From Onchocerca volvulus (Eukaryota > Nematoda > Chromadorea > Rhabditida > Onchocercidae), in the NCBI GenBank assembly GCA_000499405.2, contig HG738139.1, positions 4,550,616 through 4,614,615 of the forward strand: a stretch of DNA of 64,000 nucleotides, in the 5' to 3' direction. Within the stretch, counting starts at the first letter, position 1, and each line of letters opens with the position of its first letter. The notes beneath the pieces are model-generated. The model did no database searches. It saw nothing but the letters and a program-made list of their open reading frames with translations, and had not been told where the DNA came from. The position numbers and the translations under genes are program-made. This document shows positions 49,689 through 63,100 of the stretch, piece after piece.

Positions 49689-52600
49689 TTACGTTTGTGA
49701 TGCAAAATACTTTCGAAGAAATATTTTGATAGTCTTTAGACGACCACGAGTGGCAATATCTTCACTCCAACATGATAAAATTACCTGAAATTTTAATAAA
49801 ATGTTGCAATAATTATAATCATGAAAACTTTATCATTAATGATAACGGTATTATAGTATAGCACTAATAGAACGATTATTATTTTAAACTAAAAAATAGC
49901 AATAAAGAAATAAAATTCGCAACTTTTTAAGCATATTTTATAGCTTTCTCCAGAATGAACAGATTCCCAACTTCAAAATTCCTTAATTTAAAATCTTTAA
50001 CATGATAGTTTAAAAGAATAAAATAAACAAATTTACGTTCCGATATTCGTTTAAATGCATATATATATTTATTGAAATGGATTTATGTATTAAACGATTT
50101 GCATAAAATCTTGGATAAAATTTATTCAAGCAATAAAAGTATCAAGCATATTAAATATCCTAATCACTTACAGATAAAAATCCAAATAGAAAGAGAAGTT
50201 TAAAATTAAAAATTTAAAATTTGATCTATCCCAGATATTCTATGTAAATAAAAATGTAAATTTTCGTTGTTACTCCTCACATAACTTCAAATTTTGAATA
50301 AACGTTGCATTCGAATAAGCGCCTCTTTTTATCTAGATATATCTACTTTCTTTTTTTAACTCGTCACACCCGTGAGAGGTCAAAGTAAGTAAGAGGAATG
50401 AATTTTTTGACTTCGCCCATTTTTTGCGTTCGGCCACGCGAAAGAATGGCTGGCCATGCTTTCGTCTTATTATGTCATTGAAATATATCATTTCATTTCA
50501 TTTGTTTATTTGTGCAATTAATTAATTCTTTTAAATTACTTAAATAGGAAAAAGATATTTAATTTGATCTAACTAACATCACGAATTTTATTAGGAACTA
50601 ATTCCTGCTCAATATATAACGGATTTTGTATACGATATTGACGATTTCGAATATTATTCGCAGGTTCATCTTCAAATGGTAATGCACCACCATGAAACAT
50701 TGACCAAAGGATCATTCCGAAGGAATAAATCATTCCAGATGCATTATAAGGAGCAGGCGGACTATCTAAGTTCGGTAAACATTCAGGTGGTAACCATCTG
50801 TAAACAATTAATTCATTTTTATGTTTGCTTAAAATTCCCTCCAGAAATTTAAAAAAAAAGAAAAAACAGATAAGTAGTAGTAGCAGTAAAATAAACAGAA
50901 AAAATTTCCTAAATTTCGCTTTCCTTTTTTATCCTAATTCATTATATTGATCAAATATTACTTCCTTATTGTAATTGAAAAATTCTGCTTAACATATGTT
51001 TGAAAATTTCTGTGACTGAAAAAAGATTAAGTTTAAGGGATGGAATAATTATTAGGCATTAAATTTTAATTTTTAATTGACCTGCAATGATCTATATCGT
51101 CAAGATCAACATATGTTGGATATAATTCACCTGGGGTTAATCCATAAATTGCAATTTTTACATTATAATTATAGGTAAGTAAACAAACATCGATTGATAA
51201 ACGACGATGGATAAAGCCATATTTTTCAAGATTTCGAAGACCATCAACTATTTGGATGGCAAATTTACATTGCTAAAAAGGTAAAAAATTAAATTTATGG
51301 CAAAAAAAAAAAAAAGAAATGAAGCAATTTAAGGAAAAAATTGATAATTTTTCTTTCTTCAAATTTATACATTTAAAATTATTCTAATTTTTTCAAATTT
51401 ATTTTAATTATAAATTAATTATATTTTCATGCCCATATTTGCTTCACGTTGGAAAGGTTTAGAATGAAAAAATTACTTATACAAAATACAACACAAACTT
51501 GAACAAAATAATTGAAATAAAGTTGTATTGAAAGCGAATTGTCAAAATAAATTCTATGAATCAGAAATTTCTCAAGCTGAATAATTATTTTAATAACTAC
51601 TGATATTATCATCCAATTACTTATACAACAATAAATAAAACTTTAATTCAATTTACAAAATCTATTCAAATTTCTTTTTTTGTTTTTTTTTGCAATATGG
51701 TCATAATAAATTAAACCAATTTTTTATTGGAAAAATTTATATTGAAAAAATCAGTTTATATTGCAAAAAAATATATTGGAAATTTATATTGAATTTGTAT
51801 TGAAGAAAAGTCAAATTAGTATTACTTCATTGTTTATTCGTAAAATAAACATTTACTAATTAGAAATTAGTGATAATTTAATTTATCACAGTTCCATTTA
51901 ATTCTGAATTTATCTAAAAATGATGATGTATGTGTTGCTAATTTCATATTAATGCTACAAGTATGACTTATTTTTAGTTAATTTTGATAATTGAATTGAT
52001 TTTTTTTATTTTTTATAAAATATGACTTCTTGCATTAATTACCTGATCCTGTGGTCTAAGACCTGTACGAACAAACTCAGCAACTGAACCATAAATGATA
52101 TCTTCAAGAATTAATGATACATTTCCAGTATCATACTGACATATACCCCATAATCGCCAAATTCTTCTAAATTTGCAAAAATAAGCTGTCCGGAAAATCG
52201 ATATTTTCCGTAAAATATTTTTTGAAATTCAGCTTTTTTAATCCGATTTTTTTTTTAAATTTAATTACCGATATAAAATCTAATTTGTATTTTACAAAAA
52301 TAATTTTCTTTCCTCGAAAAGTTACAGAAGTTTTTTTTAAGATGACACGTAATAATTGACGAAAATTAATCAATTATTAATTTCAACATTTATATTCTAT
52401 AATTACATTATACATATTTCAATAGAAAAAAGTCTAGTATGAATTGTTTGGAAAATTTAAAAATTAAATTGATAGGTCAATCGTTATAAATTCATAAAAT
52501 TGGATAAAAATATTTGTTGAGATGAATTTTTCAAATTGCTAATTTACATACAATGATCCGAATCGTCGTCGTTTTTCTGCTTCAGCAATCAAACATTTCA

Positions 52601-53991
52601 ATTCATCAATGCTACAATCGATTATGCTCAATTCGACCACCGATATCCAACGTTTATGATCGAAATTTAATGTTTTCTGTGAAAATTTACCCAATGGAAA
52701 AGTTGTATCATTAATTGGGAATGCATGCTGGGAAACGTTGAACATCTTTTCGGTTAACTATAATAAATATCCATAAAATAACATGCAATCTTTGATCTTT
52801 GATAATATCTTAATTTTATTCAAATTTTCATCTTTTTTCAATCAATATTTTCAACATATGATGACAAATTTTTGATATTAATCTTTGAAAATCTCATATG
52901 AGCCTGTTGTATTTAAGGCATGATAAAATTATTCTTTTTTTTAAAGTATTTACTGATTCCCTAATTACACAATTGATTGATTAATAGTATTAGGTTATTA
53001 TTGTTATTACTGTACTGTTATTATTATTATTTTTATTATTACTGCTACTATTATTGTTATTGCTACAGTAGGTTTTGGTTAAAGTTTTGGTTTAAATTGC
53101 GACAAATTCCTGAAAATTTTCAACCTGTTCCGGAATAATATTCCATGGTCGCTCAATTGTTTTCAATGATCGCCTTTCAATATACTGATGCAGTGTGGTA
53201 TTCTTATCATTCCAAATTTTTAAAGTTTTTTGACGATATACTACCTAAATATTATTAGTTTTCTTTATTATTCGTTATAAATTAAATTTCGTACTTTTTT
53301 TTTTTTTTTGCATAAAAAATTCATTCAATTCTAAAACTAATCAAATGCCAGAAAATTTATTCGAAATTTTGAAAAAATTTAAGAAACAGGGAAAATACAA
53401 GACTTACTTTAACTTTTGAAATAACTTTATTTGGTTCCAATACAACCAAATACCAAGTTGATTTAGCATTTACGTCCTCTTTTAATTTCGGGCATGATAT
53501 CAAAAAACAATCACCTATTATTAAAATATTGTAATATACGATGGAAATTTTGACAAAATGACTAATTTGCAGAAGAAACTTGAAACAAAAACTAGCATTA
53601 TTATCTACGATAATACGTCTCAAATTTTTTTTACTAATTAATACCTTTTGCATGAAAAATTTCATTTATTTGTAATTCATCATAAATTGACATCTCATTC
53701 TTTTTCAAAAAAAAAAAAAACCTCCAAAGTTCTAAACTTTTCAAAAATTATAAAAAAACAAAAGAATTCAAAAAATTAACCTAGTTCAACAAGTAATTGT
53801 GCTTGCAAATTATTATCATCAAGCATACTACCGAAGAAATACGGTATTGAATCTAAAATTTCCTCAATATGACGCATTCGTTGATTAACACTGGTTGATG
53901 GTACTATCCAATTCATTAAATTACTCGTACTATATCCATTGTTCTCAGCATCAATTATCTTTTCATTTAATGATATATCATTCTTCTTCAT
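49689..53991 (-). CDS. SH2-domain pseudokinase, both domains degenerate
   Basis: Eight exons: 53781-53991, 53408-53514, 53125-53244, 52552-52757, 52043-52166, 51082-51272, 50578-50797 and 49689-49784. They give 424 residues, all in phase, with ATG at 53991. Residues about 46-120 look like an SH2 domain (PYFFGSMLDD, LLVELGDCFLISCPK, STWYLVVLE), but the phosphotyrosine-binding Arg of the FLVR motif is Ser77. Residues about 147-424 align with a tyrosine-kinase fold, keeping the C-lobe landmarks YGFIHR, WLPPECL, YSFGMILWSMFHGGALPFED and CWSEDIATRGRL. Catalytic positions are lost: the VAVK lysine is Glu188 (SVVEL), HRD is H278-R279-R280, the following Asn is Val285, and DFG is I298-Y299-G300. The glycine loop is also missing. 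SH2-kinases of the Fer/Fes type are expanded in nematodes, often in the germ line; this looks like a scaffold derived from one. Function unknown. Confidence 0.85.
50439..50464. repeat. 26-bp near-perfect palindrome
   Basis: CGAAAGAATGGC is followed by TGGCCATGCTTTCG, so CGAAAG-N-ATGGC pairs with GCCAT-N-CTTTCG. It lies in the last intron of the SH2-pseudokinase within a short GC-richer patch (50360-50470). Confidence 0.75.
53000..53072. repeat. ATT/GTT trinucleotide-rich tract
   Basis: Degenerate TTA/TTG/CTA triplet repeat in an intron of the SH2-pseudokinase. Confidence 0.75.
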
Positions 53992-56900
53992 ACTGTATGA
54001 TTTACTGTAAAATTATTATTATTACAGTATTTGTGGAAATTATTGTGAAATTTAATAACTAAATAATTGAATAAAGATTGGTATTTACTTTGTTATATCA
54101 AAATTATTATCAAAGTGAAAAGAAGAAAAATAAAATATAGTAAGAAAAAGAGAGAAAACTCTAATAATAGGCAAACTTCTTCAAGTATACTGTATTAGGA
54201 AACGGAAAAAAATTGATGCGGAAGGGAGGAATGAAAAATATTCCAAAATATTAGATTACTAAATTATAAAAAATAGCAAAGTCATACTTTCAGAATATTA
54301 AGATTTTCGGGGAACACTTTAACCCGTTCATTACATGTAAAATCTTACGTAAGGCATCACGTGAGTCAAGTGTTAGGTTCTCAATGAAAATTTATGGTAT
54401 AATAATTATTTAATCATTTATTTAATAATTAACCCGTTAATTAATTAAGCTATTAATAGAAACAATGGATATTTCAATATCTGAAAAATATTTACCAAAA
54501 TTATTCGATTGTTAGTTCATCAAAATTTAAAAGATTTTAAAAAAAATGCAAAAAAATGAGGAAATAAATAGATTCAATATATATGCATGAAATAATATAA
54601 CACATAAATTTTTTTAAATGAAAATATTTTCGAAATTAAGAAATAATTACTTTAATATCATAAAATAAATTAGAAAGATAATGAGACAAAAACAGTCAAG
54701 TGAAATTTGTTATAAAATTTTCAATTAAAAATGAAAAAATTGTTTAAAATAAATGATCTAATATAAAATTCGCAAACATTATTTTGTGAATTCATTTTTC
54801 ACTGCAAAGAAAAAATTTTTGATTCTTTACAAATCAAGCAAAACCAAAAATATCCAAATAAACCGTTCACTTTAATTCGTTGAAATTGCAATTGACAAAT
54901 TAAAACGACTGATTGCACAAAATTTTTAATTTTAAAATTGATTATTGTAGATAGAAAATTTGAATTTTACTGTTTTTGAAATGAAACTGTATGAAATTTA
55001 AGAATATTCAGGTCCCATAAACTATAAAATTAACAATTATCGGAGATTTCCATCTCAATTTACAACAATATTACAATGTCAATTGGGATGTTTATCTTAA
55101 TCTTATTGATCAAAAATCATATCCTAAATCTGTAAATTTAAATATTTAAATTATAATTTGAATCACATCATATCATGTACATGTTCAGTCTCTTTTGAGT
55201 TATGCCAACCTCATTATAACCGGTAGTAATGTATTATTTATTTTTAGTTTTTTTGTTTCATACACAATTCAATTTTATAAATTTGTATCATCATCATATC
55301 TTATTATGATTATTTTGATTCATTTTTTGATTATACCAATTTTCATTCAATTTTTACCAAAATCCGTAAAAATTTTAGACTTTTAAATCATATCATCCCA
55401 TTAAATGCCAATTAAAGCAATAACGCTCCTCAACTTTTATTTAAAATTTTATTTTAACCTCACCTCACATAATAAACTGAAATGATACTTCTTACAACTG
55501 TTTTTCTTTTTTTCATATAATCGCATCATACTCAGTTTCTGTAAACTTGGCTTAATTATGCATTAAATATGTAAAATATATGAAGTGAGTAAAATCATAA
55601 ACAAAATATTTTATTTCTAAAAACTAAATTTGAAAAAAAAAAAGTCCAAAACATTGACAGAGCGATGAATATGCATTATATTCCCAACAATACAAAATTT
55701 TATTTAAAAAAAGGAGAAAAATGTAATAAAAATAATCTGATATAATAAGTAATCAGAGATGCGTAAAAAGTAGGAAGAATAATACGACCAATGAATTCCT
55801 GAATATTGAATATCAAAACAATTCTACAAATTTTGTCCATTTTTGACAAGACAAAAATGATGATAATAATGAAAATAAAAGTTTGCTAATACTGATACTA
55901 TTAAGGTATTAAATGGCTCAAAAATCGTAAACTGATAGTTTACTAACACTTCTCTATTATGCAAAATTTATATTATTGGTTAAATAAGCATAAATAAGGA
56001 TCAAATTTCAATTAAATAAACTATTTATTCTTGTTAGCTACACTTCAAAAGCAAAGAATAAATTACTTTTTTAAATGAATGACTGCTTCTGTTTTCTATC
56101 TTTCAACTTTTAGAGTCAAAATGCTCTAAATTCTTTAATTGCTAAACTAAACACCTGCTAATTTAGTTCTTAATATTTTAAGGTAAATTAAGCCTAGATT
56201 GAAATCAAAATTTTTCTTACATCATTTTCATAATATTTTTTATACTTCTCAACAATCTTAAAAAAGAAAAAAATAAGTAGAAGATACAGAATAAAAGAAA
56301 CAAAAAGATTCTCGGAAAATATATAACGAACAAATCTCTAGAATCTCAAATATTGCAGTCTTGTTAATCTTTACATTCCATCTCAAATCAACATTTGATT
56401 ACATTAATTATCCGATCAAATTCATCATTTGTTCCATCTAGCTACACAACAGATATATTATATTCAAAATGAATGAAGCAAAACAAGAAATATTAGCACA
56501 GGATGAATTTACAGCACAACCATTATTAAATTATGAAAAATGAAAATGTATTGATCATTTGACTGGAAAAAATAGGATGATCGGGAAAATAATTAAAGAA
56601 TCTAAAATTCCTTGACATTGAATTATAAACTACTGTAACTCAGTTACTTCATACGATATTAATCAGAAAGATAAATATGTTCTGGAATTCCGAAAAAAAA
56701 TCAGCCAATTAATAGTACTTTATATCGACCAACACCGATAAATACTTGAAATTTCAAATATTTCATCAAATTCAGTAAAATTTGAAATTTGAAATGGAGA
56801 GGAAAAAGATCCAAATATACCTTCAAAATAAATTCGATAACTGATATGGTTTAATGGATTAGTTTAAAAAAAAAATTCAAAACAATAGAAATAAAAATTC

Positions 56901-57171
56901 CTAGTTAGACAGAATTTGAAAAAATAAGATGTATTATTTTTGAAATTAATATTTCCTAAAACTTCTAAAATAAATTATTTAAATTAATTCACACCAAATC
57001 AATTTTTTAACCGCGAATCAATTTTGAGAAAAGTATAAAAAAGAAACAAGAAAGAAAGAAAAGGAATGTCGTATATTGTTAAATGCACCTAAAAAAAAAA
57101 AACAAAATTTTCAAAAATAATTATGTATTACTTAATATTAATCAAAACTTATGTTATCACTGGCAACTTTA
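53992..57171. other. Intergenic, about 3.2 kb
   Basis: This is the largest gene-free stretch in the window. It lies between the SH2-pseudokinase start and the myotubularin stop (same strand). It is AT-rich throughout. A slightly less AT-rich patch at 54310-54385 with TTACGTAAGGC and CACGTGA motifs could be regulatory for the pseudokinase, but this is weak. The 63-codon frame at 55195-55386 (+) is hydrophobic, low-complexity and unsupported. Confidence 0.5.
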
Positions 57172-60100
57172 CTACAATGGGTTATTCTGATGAGTTAATT
57201 CCGAACACGTAATGCATATACGTTCAAAACCATCTGATGTAAGTATCATGCAACGACGACAATAAATTTTACCACATCTATAGCAATGTAGACGACGTTC
57301 ACCACGCGTGATAAATTCCGCACTGCAATCATTATTGGCGCATTCGTCTGCCGAACGAATTGATTGCCAATGTAAAGCAGGTAATGCACTATTATTCTCC
57401 TGGAACATCAATTTCATAAAATATAACTGTAATCTTTTAGCACAAGCAGCAATAATATGTCTCGGTTTACGAATAAAACTAAAAATCAGAGACAGAATAA
57501 TATTAAAAAAATATAGAATCAAATCAGATATTAATTTTATCAATGGTAATATACAGTTTCATTCTTTAAGAAATAACTTATTTCTTTATGCACTATCTAA
57601 TCTAACAAAATATCATTCACTTTTTTTTTGGGATATTAAATTGAGCACTAAAGATAGCAACAGACAGAAAGAGCACCAAATACAATGCATCATTTGGCAA
57701 CAAATAGTATGCAATATATTTTTTATCAATAATTTATTACATTATAAATCTATCCAATTGTGTGTTTACAGTGAAAAAGCAATGAAAGATATCAAGTTAC
57801 AATGTGTTTTAGGAAACGAAATCTTCCAGTTATAATTAAGCAAATATTTAAATAATAAAAAGTTATAATTTTGACTAAAATGTACAACTTTATCGGCAGA
57901 ATCAAAAAAAGACCTTATTTTTTTATTGAAAGCGTTAAAAAGTTAGTGCTATGAAAAATGAGTCATAAAAAACGAACATTATATGGGAATGATGCATCGT
58001 TTATACTGCTTTCCTGGATATTCTGTTTTTCTAAACCATCCCATGAAAGTTTCTTCCCTTTTCCCTCCGTTGTGCAACTATTGGTCGATGAAACAACATC
58101 TGAAATCCATTCTGCACTGTATCAAAATACTTTCATGGAAACAACATCTGAAATCCATTCTGCACTGTATCAAAATACTTTCATGGATAACCAAAAAAAA
58201 TTCAGCCACTGGAAGATAATTTGAGTCAAATATCAATTTTTTACCTAATTTATCAACATATTAATCTGATGGTTAAGAAGCAAACACATATGTTTCGCAG
58301 AAAGCAATATCAGAAAATCTCATAAAACACTAAACTATCAAGCATATCGTTACAGAAGTCCATTTTTTATCAATCTTCCAAAATAGATCAACAATTAATC
58401 AAAAACTGGCAAAAGTGTTGATTAATATAAACTGCTTATTTTAATTTGACTATTGATCAGATTACTGCGTTGTCAAATAAATTTATTATGAGATTTCGAA
58501 TTGCAAAAAAAAAAAAAAAAAAAAAAAAAAGGAAAAGAACACAAACCGATTGCAATGAAGTCAAATGTGCCTCCAAGATGCTAACATGTTCCATCGTTGA
58601 CAGCGTCACATCGTTTGTATTTTCTCGCGGTAAAAGCCCGGTATCGAAACGATTGTACATAGCTGTCCAAACAACTAACGCTGATGGATGCAAGTTTATT
58701 TTTCCCAGAAAACCATACTTATTCCTCTGGAAGAAAAACATTATTTTATCGCGCGTAGTTTTCACCATTTCACAGAAATCACTTTGAGGCGAAAACTATT
58801 CTAGATGAATAGGTGGCCGTTTTAAGTATTTTTCCATTCTACTTATCAATATTCACATTTACTCGGGAAAGCAGAAATTTTCCGTACTCCTAAACTATTC
58901 GAAATTAATTTCATCAATAAATGTGTAAAATTGCAAAAAACTACTTACTTTGTTTTATGAAAATCAATTTAGAATTTGATAAATAACCAGAAAAACCACT
59001 CATTCCTGATAAAAATTCTCAAACATTTTCTGATTTCGAAAATTTTAAGACATCTAGAATTATAAAGACGAAACTTTCATCTTCATAAAGCTAAAATTTC
59101 CTACTTTTTAGTCAAAATATAAGGATAAAATCACAGAAAATAAAAATAGAACAAAATTAACTTCATATAACGGATTGATGTAATCGTCATGACGGTCATC
59201 CAAAAATGCCCATAAAGACTGTGTTCGCTTTGCTAAATTGAGATCCTAAAAAAATAATATGACGGAAATAAATTTCCAACAAGTCTTTAACAACTTTATA
59301 AATATTATGCATTATTTCCTTTCTGCTTTCAATCTAAACGTACCTTTCGATCTTTGTCACAATTCCCGAGAAATGTACCATATTGACAGGAGTAAGCATG
59401 CTCGTGCATATGGATTAAATAACGTTCATTGAATTCAAAAGCACAAGGATGCTGCCTCATGATTTGAAATGTCGCATCCAGAAACTGTGTAAAAATAGGC
59501 GATATCTGTAAATATATGGAACATATAATAATAGCAAGGAAATCTTTTCAACAACATATCAAATAAGGTAATTTATAGCTGAAAATATTGCTTTTCTGAA
59601 TTCTGAGAAAATGAGATACTCAAATAACTGAAATATATGAAATAAATGAATAAGAAAAGCATCAAGTTAGATATAGAATTACTGAAGTGTTTGAACCACC
59701 TAACAGTCAGGATACCTCAGATGTTTGGAATCATAACAGAAATTCTACTCAAAATATCTTCCCAGACACAGTAAGATTTGCTAGCAAAATTCTTTTGCAA
59801 TTATCATAAGTCTAATTTTTTTGCAATTCTCCTGCAGATTACTACCTCTCGAGCTGCTTCTTCATTAAAAGCGCCAACATGACCACATCGATCGTCGAAT
59901 TTATGACCGAAACCAAGCCAATCCTTTTCGATCAGTATCTGCAATAATTCCTATTTAACAAACAGTAAGGCCTAGACGGATATCATTTACAATTTTCAGT
60001 TATTAGATTGTCTGTAATTATATTCCAATTTAAGCAATAAGTGATTTAAACCGAATGACCAGATTTTAAGCATTTGTCAGCTTTTTTCAAGAGCTCCCAC

Positions 60101-63100
60101 TTTTAGTTATTAATGACTTTTAATATGGCGATATTTTATTTTCATACATTGATTTAATATATTGTTATGTATAATAGTGTTAATCGAAAATATGTTTGTG
60201 CTAATCGAACATATGATTGTACTAATCGAAAGATGCTTTACATTAAATAACCAGATTAATATCATGAAATTAATCCAAAGTTTTGGGACGTATTTTCTAA
60301 CTGATTAGCAAATTTTACAATATTTAAAATATTTTCGATTAGAAACAAATAAAACTTCAAGCTTCAATTAATCCTGATCAGTTTTTTTTTTATATTTTTA
60401 AAAGAGTTTTATAATAATACATGTATTCTAGATTTCAAAAAAGAAGTTTATTGCAACGCACCTGAAAACCTTTTATAGTTCGGAAAAACGGATCCAGTAA
60501 GAGTTGCGCAATGCTGACCGATTGTGCCGTACGATCCCAACCATCAGAACAATGCACAACGCATGAAATTCCATGTGCTATTGAAACGGCCAAAAAATTA
60601 CCACATTCTAACAGAGCAAGGACATGTTTTAACCAACCGGATGCTTCTAACTGTTTGTAATAATCCGAAACTGTTTTCGCTCGATGACATGCTGACATTA
60701 AATTCAATATCGGTAAGTTTAATGGTATTAACGAATTATTTTGATATAATGAAACTGATAGCAGCAAACAATAATCAGATCATGTAGCCTGTATAATACA
60801 TATATATAGCAATACAATATATTCGATTTCCTATATGTCATTATTTTCGCTTTCTATATCATGTAGTTTACTTGGAATATCTGTACATACATTGTATATA
60901 AAACAAATCAAATTTCAATTCCATAATTTTAATAAATAACATATTCACTGATCTGAATTGTACTTTTTGCTTAAATTCACGAAAATCTAACATTCTTTTT
61001 CGCTTTTTTTCTATATTAAACGTATTTACCGAAACCAGTAATCTTATAATTAATAAGTTCATGTTCCGCATTTCTTCACGAAAAATTTTTATCTATAGGA
61101 ATATTTTGTCGACGGAATATAAATTCATTTACCTTCCAATAATTTGCTTAAGCTTGATCTCATAATGTGGATATTGTCAATATCGAAGAAATGAAACCGT
61201 AAATTTGTATAATTTCGAACATTTTCAAATCCCTTACCTTGCACTTTATTAACTATGGCATTCATCTGAAGAAAAAATTACTAAATTTTCAAAGTAGTCG
61301 AAAAAAAAAAAAACAAAAAAGCTTGTTAGGAAAGAGGACAGAATCTGAAAAAGTCGTAAAAAAATATGAAATAGTGTTTGATAACTTTTTTATGATTACG
61401 TATATATTGATTGGTGGTTTTAGTAATTGGATATTACCACTGATGTTAGATGCTCTTAAGATCGCTTTTCCTTGTGTTAATGCTTTTCTTTTTGTTAATG
61501 TTTTTTCTGCTCCCTTTTCTGGCTTTATTAATGATTTATCAGTCTTTTCTTTTTAGAAGTGAGCCTGGTAGAGTTGGACTTCTTTGCCTCCTCTAGAAGT
61601 GAAGGTAGCTGAATTGTCTTTGGACATATGATTTTAGATTAGCAACTATTGATTCTGGTTCTTTGTTAGATGCAAGTAATCTCATTATAACTAATCAGAA
61701 TATGTGTTTTAGAAATCCAGACAAACATACAAATTTGATCTAATGCCACAGATATAAGATTAAATTAATGTGTTTGTCTGGATTTCTTATTCAACTTTTT
61801 TCCTACTTATTTGACTCTTTTAGCCAACTTTCAAGGAATTCTTTCTAATATTCTGAAACTTCAACGCAAACTTAAGAATCCCAATTTTAAACGAAATTAA
61901 GAAAAAAAAAACCTCCAGAAATCTAACAAACTAAGTATATGAAATTAGATATGGAAAATAAGTAGAAAAAAAAAAAACGTACCCTTGGCCGTGTATCAAT
62001 TAAGTAGAGAGCTGAATTGGATGGATTTGTTTTCGCTATCGCATCCATTAGCATTTCATCCTCGACACAACGCGCACTAAAACCCGTTAACGGTTGGGCA
62101 CATCTAGAAAATAAACATTTGAACCAAAATTTAGATTTATCATTGTTATTTCATCGACAACATTTATCTCACTTCAAAATGTCATTTTATAATCTGTAAA
62201 TCATTATTGCTAATATTTTGTTCTATAAAAAGATTGATATAAAGGAAGTATTAATTGCATCCGCAAAAATAAACGAATTATGCAAAAAGTTTGAAAACGC
62301 TTTCGTTTTCGTTTTCAAACTTTTTGCATTAATTCGTTTATTTTGGAGAAAACTACTAAAAAAAATTTTTACGGCAATTGTACCTGAATAATTCAATTTC
62401 CCGGTTGTAAAAGTTAAATAATCCAAAAGTACATCTTAGTGGAAGAGTAGATGAAAACGATTCTGATGAAGTCTTACAAAACAAAGAAGAAAAACAGAAA
62501 TTGAACAAACCTTGAAATGCTAGCTGCATTTGGCCGATGAAAATATGTAAGCACGGGAAGGCGTGCACGGCTACGAAATTTGCACGATCCAATAAGGATT
62601 TGAGTGGTAGTCGCGGATGGAACACATAAATATTCCGGATAAGTATCACAGTACTAAAAAAGCTATTCATTACCTTTATCTTGAATTATCTGAAAATATT
62701 TCTGGCAGAAAATTATCACAAAATATAAAAAAACAGAAATGTTTAATCAAACAGTCCCAAAAAATTCTGTCTTAGTAACGTTATCAATGTTAATCTCTTT
62801 GAAACTGAGCTAAATATATTATTTGAAAATTTTAATCACTACTATTCAATTCCCAGTTAATAACAGTTTAAAATCCAAAAAATCCGAATAACTGATTGCT
62901 TAATTTGATGTCACATTCCTTTCAATTTCACGTTAAATCATCTCTTCGTGAAAAAAAATAATGCATTAATGCCAGTTCAATCTTTTAATTATCAGTCTGC
63001 AGTAAATAATCGACGAAAAAAAAAATGAATAACGAAAATTAAAACCTTATATCCTATATTAAAATCTGTAATTTTCCATTTTTGATCATCCGCAGTACCA

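Noticed and set aside
57308..57835. 175-residue plus-strand reading frame
   Set aside because: It is antisense to the last myotubularin exon and intron, has no recognisable similarity, and the minus-strand exon is strongly supported by its eight-Cys finger.
57958..58224. 88-residue plus-strand frame containing a 16-residue repeat
   Set aside because: The repeat is a recent 48-bp DNA duplication that happens to be a multiple of three; a second frame is equally open over the same bases.
61239..61556. 105-residue plus-strand frame with cox1-like residues as a gene
   Set aside because: Only its second half resembles cox1, the rest is intron and host exon in antisense, and the cox1-like sequence continues past the stop in other frames. 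It is a NUMT.
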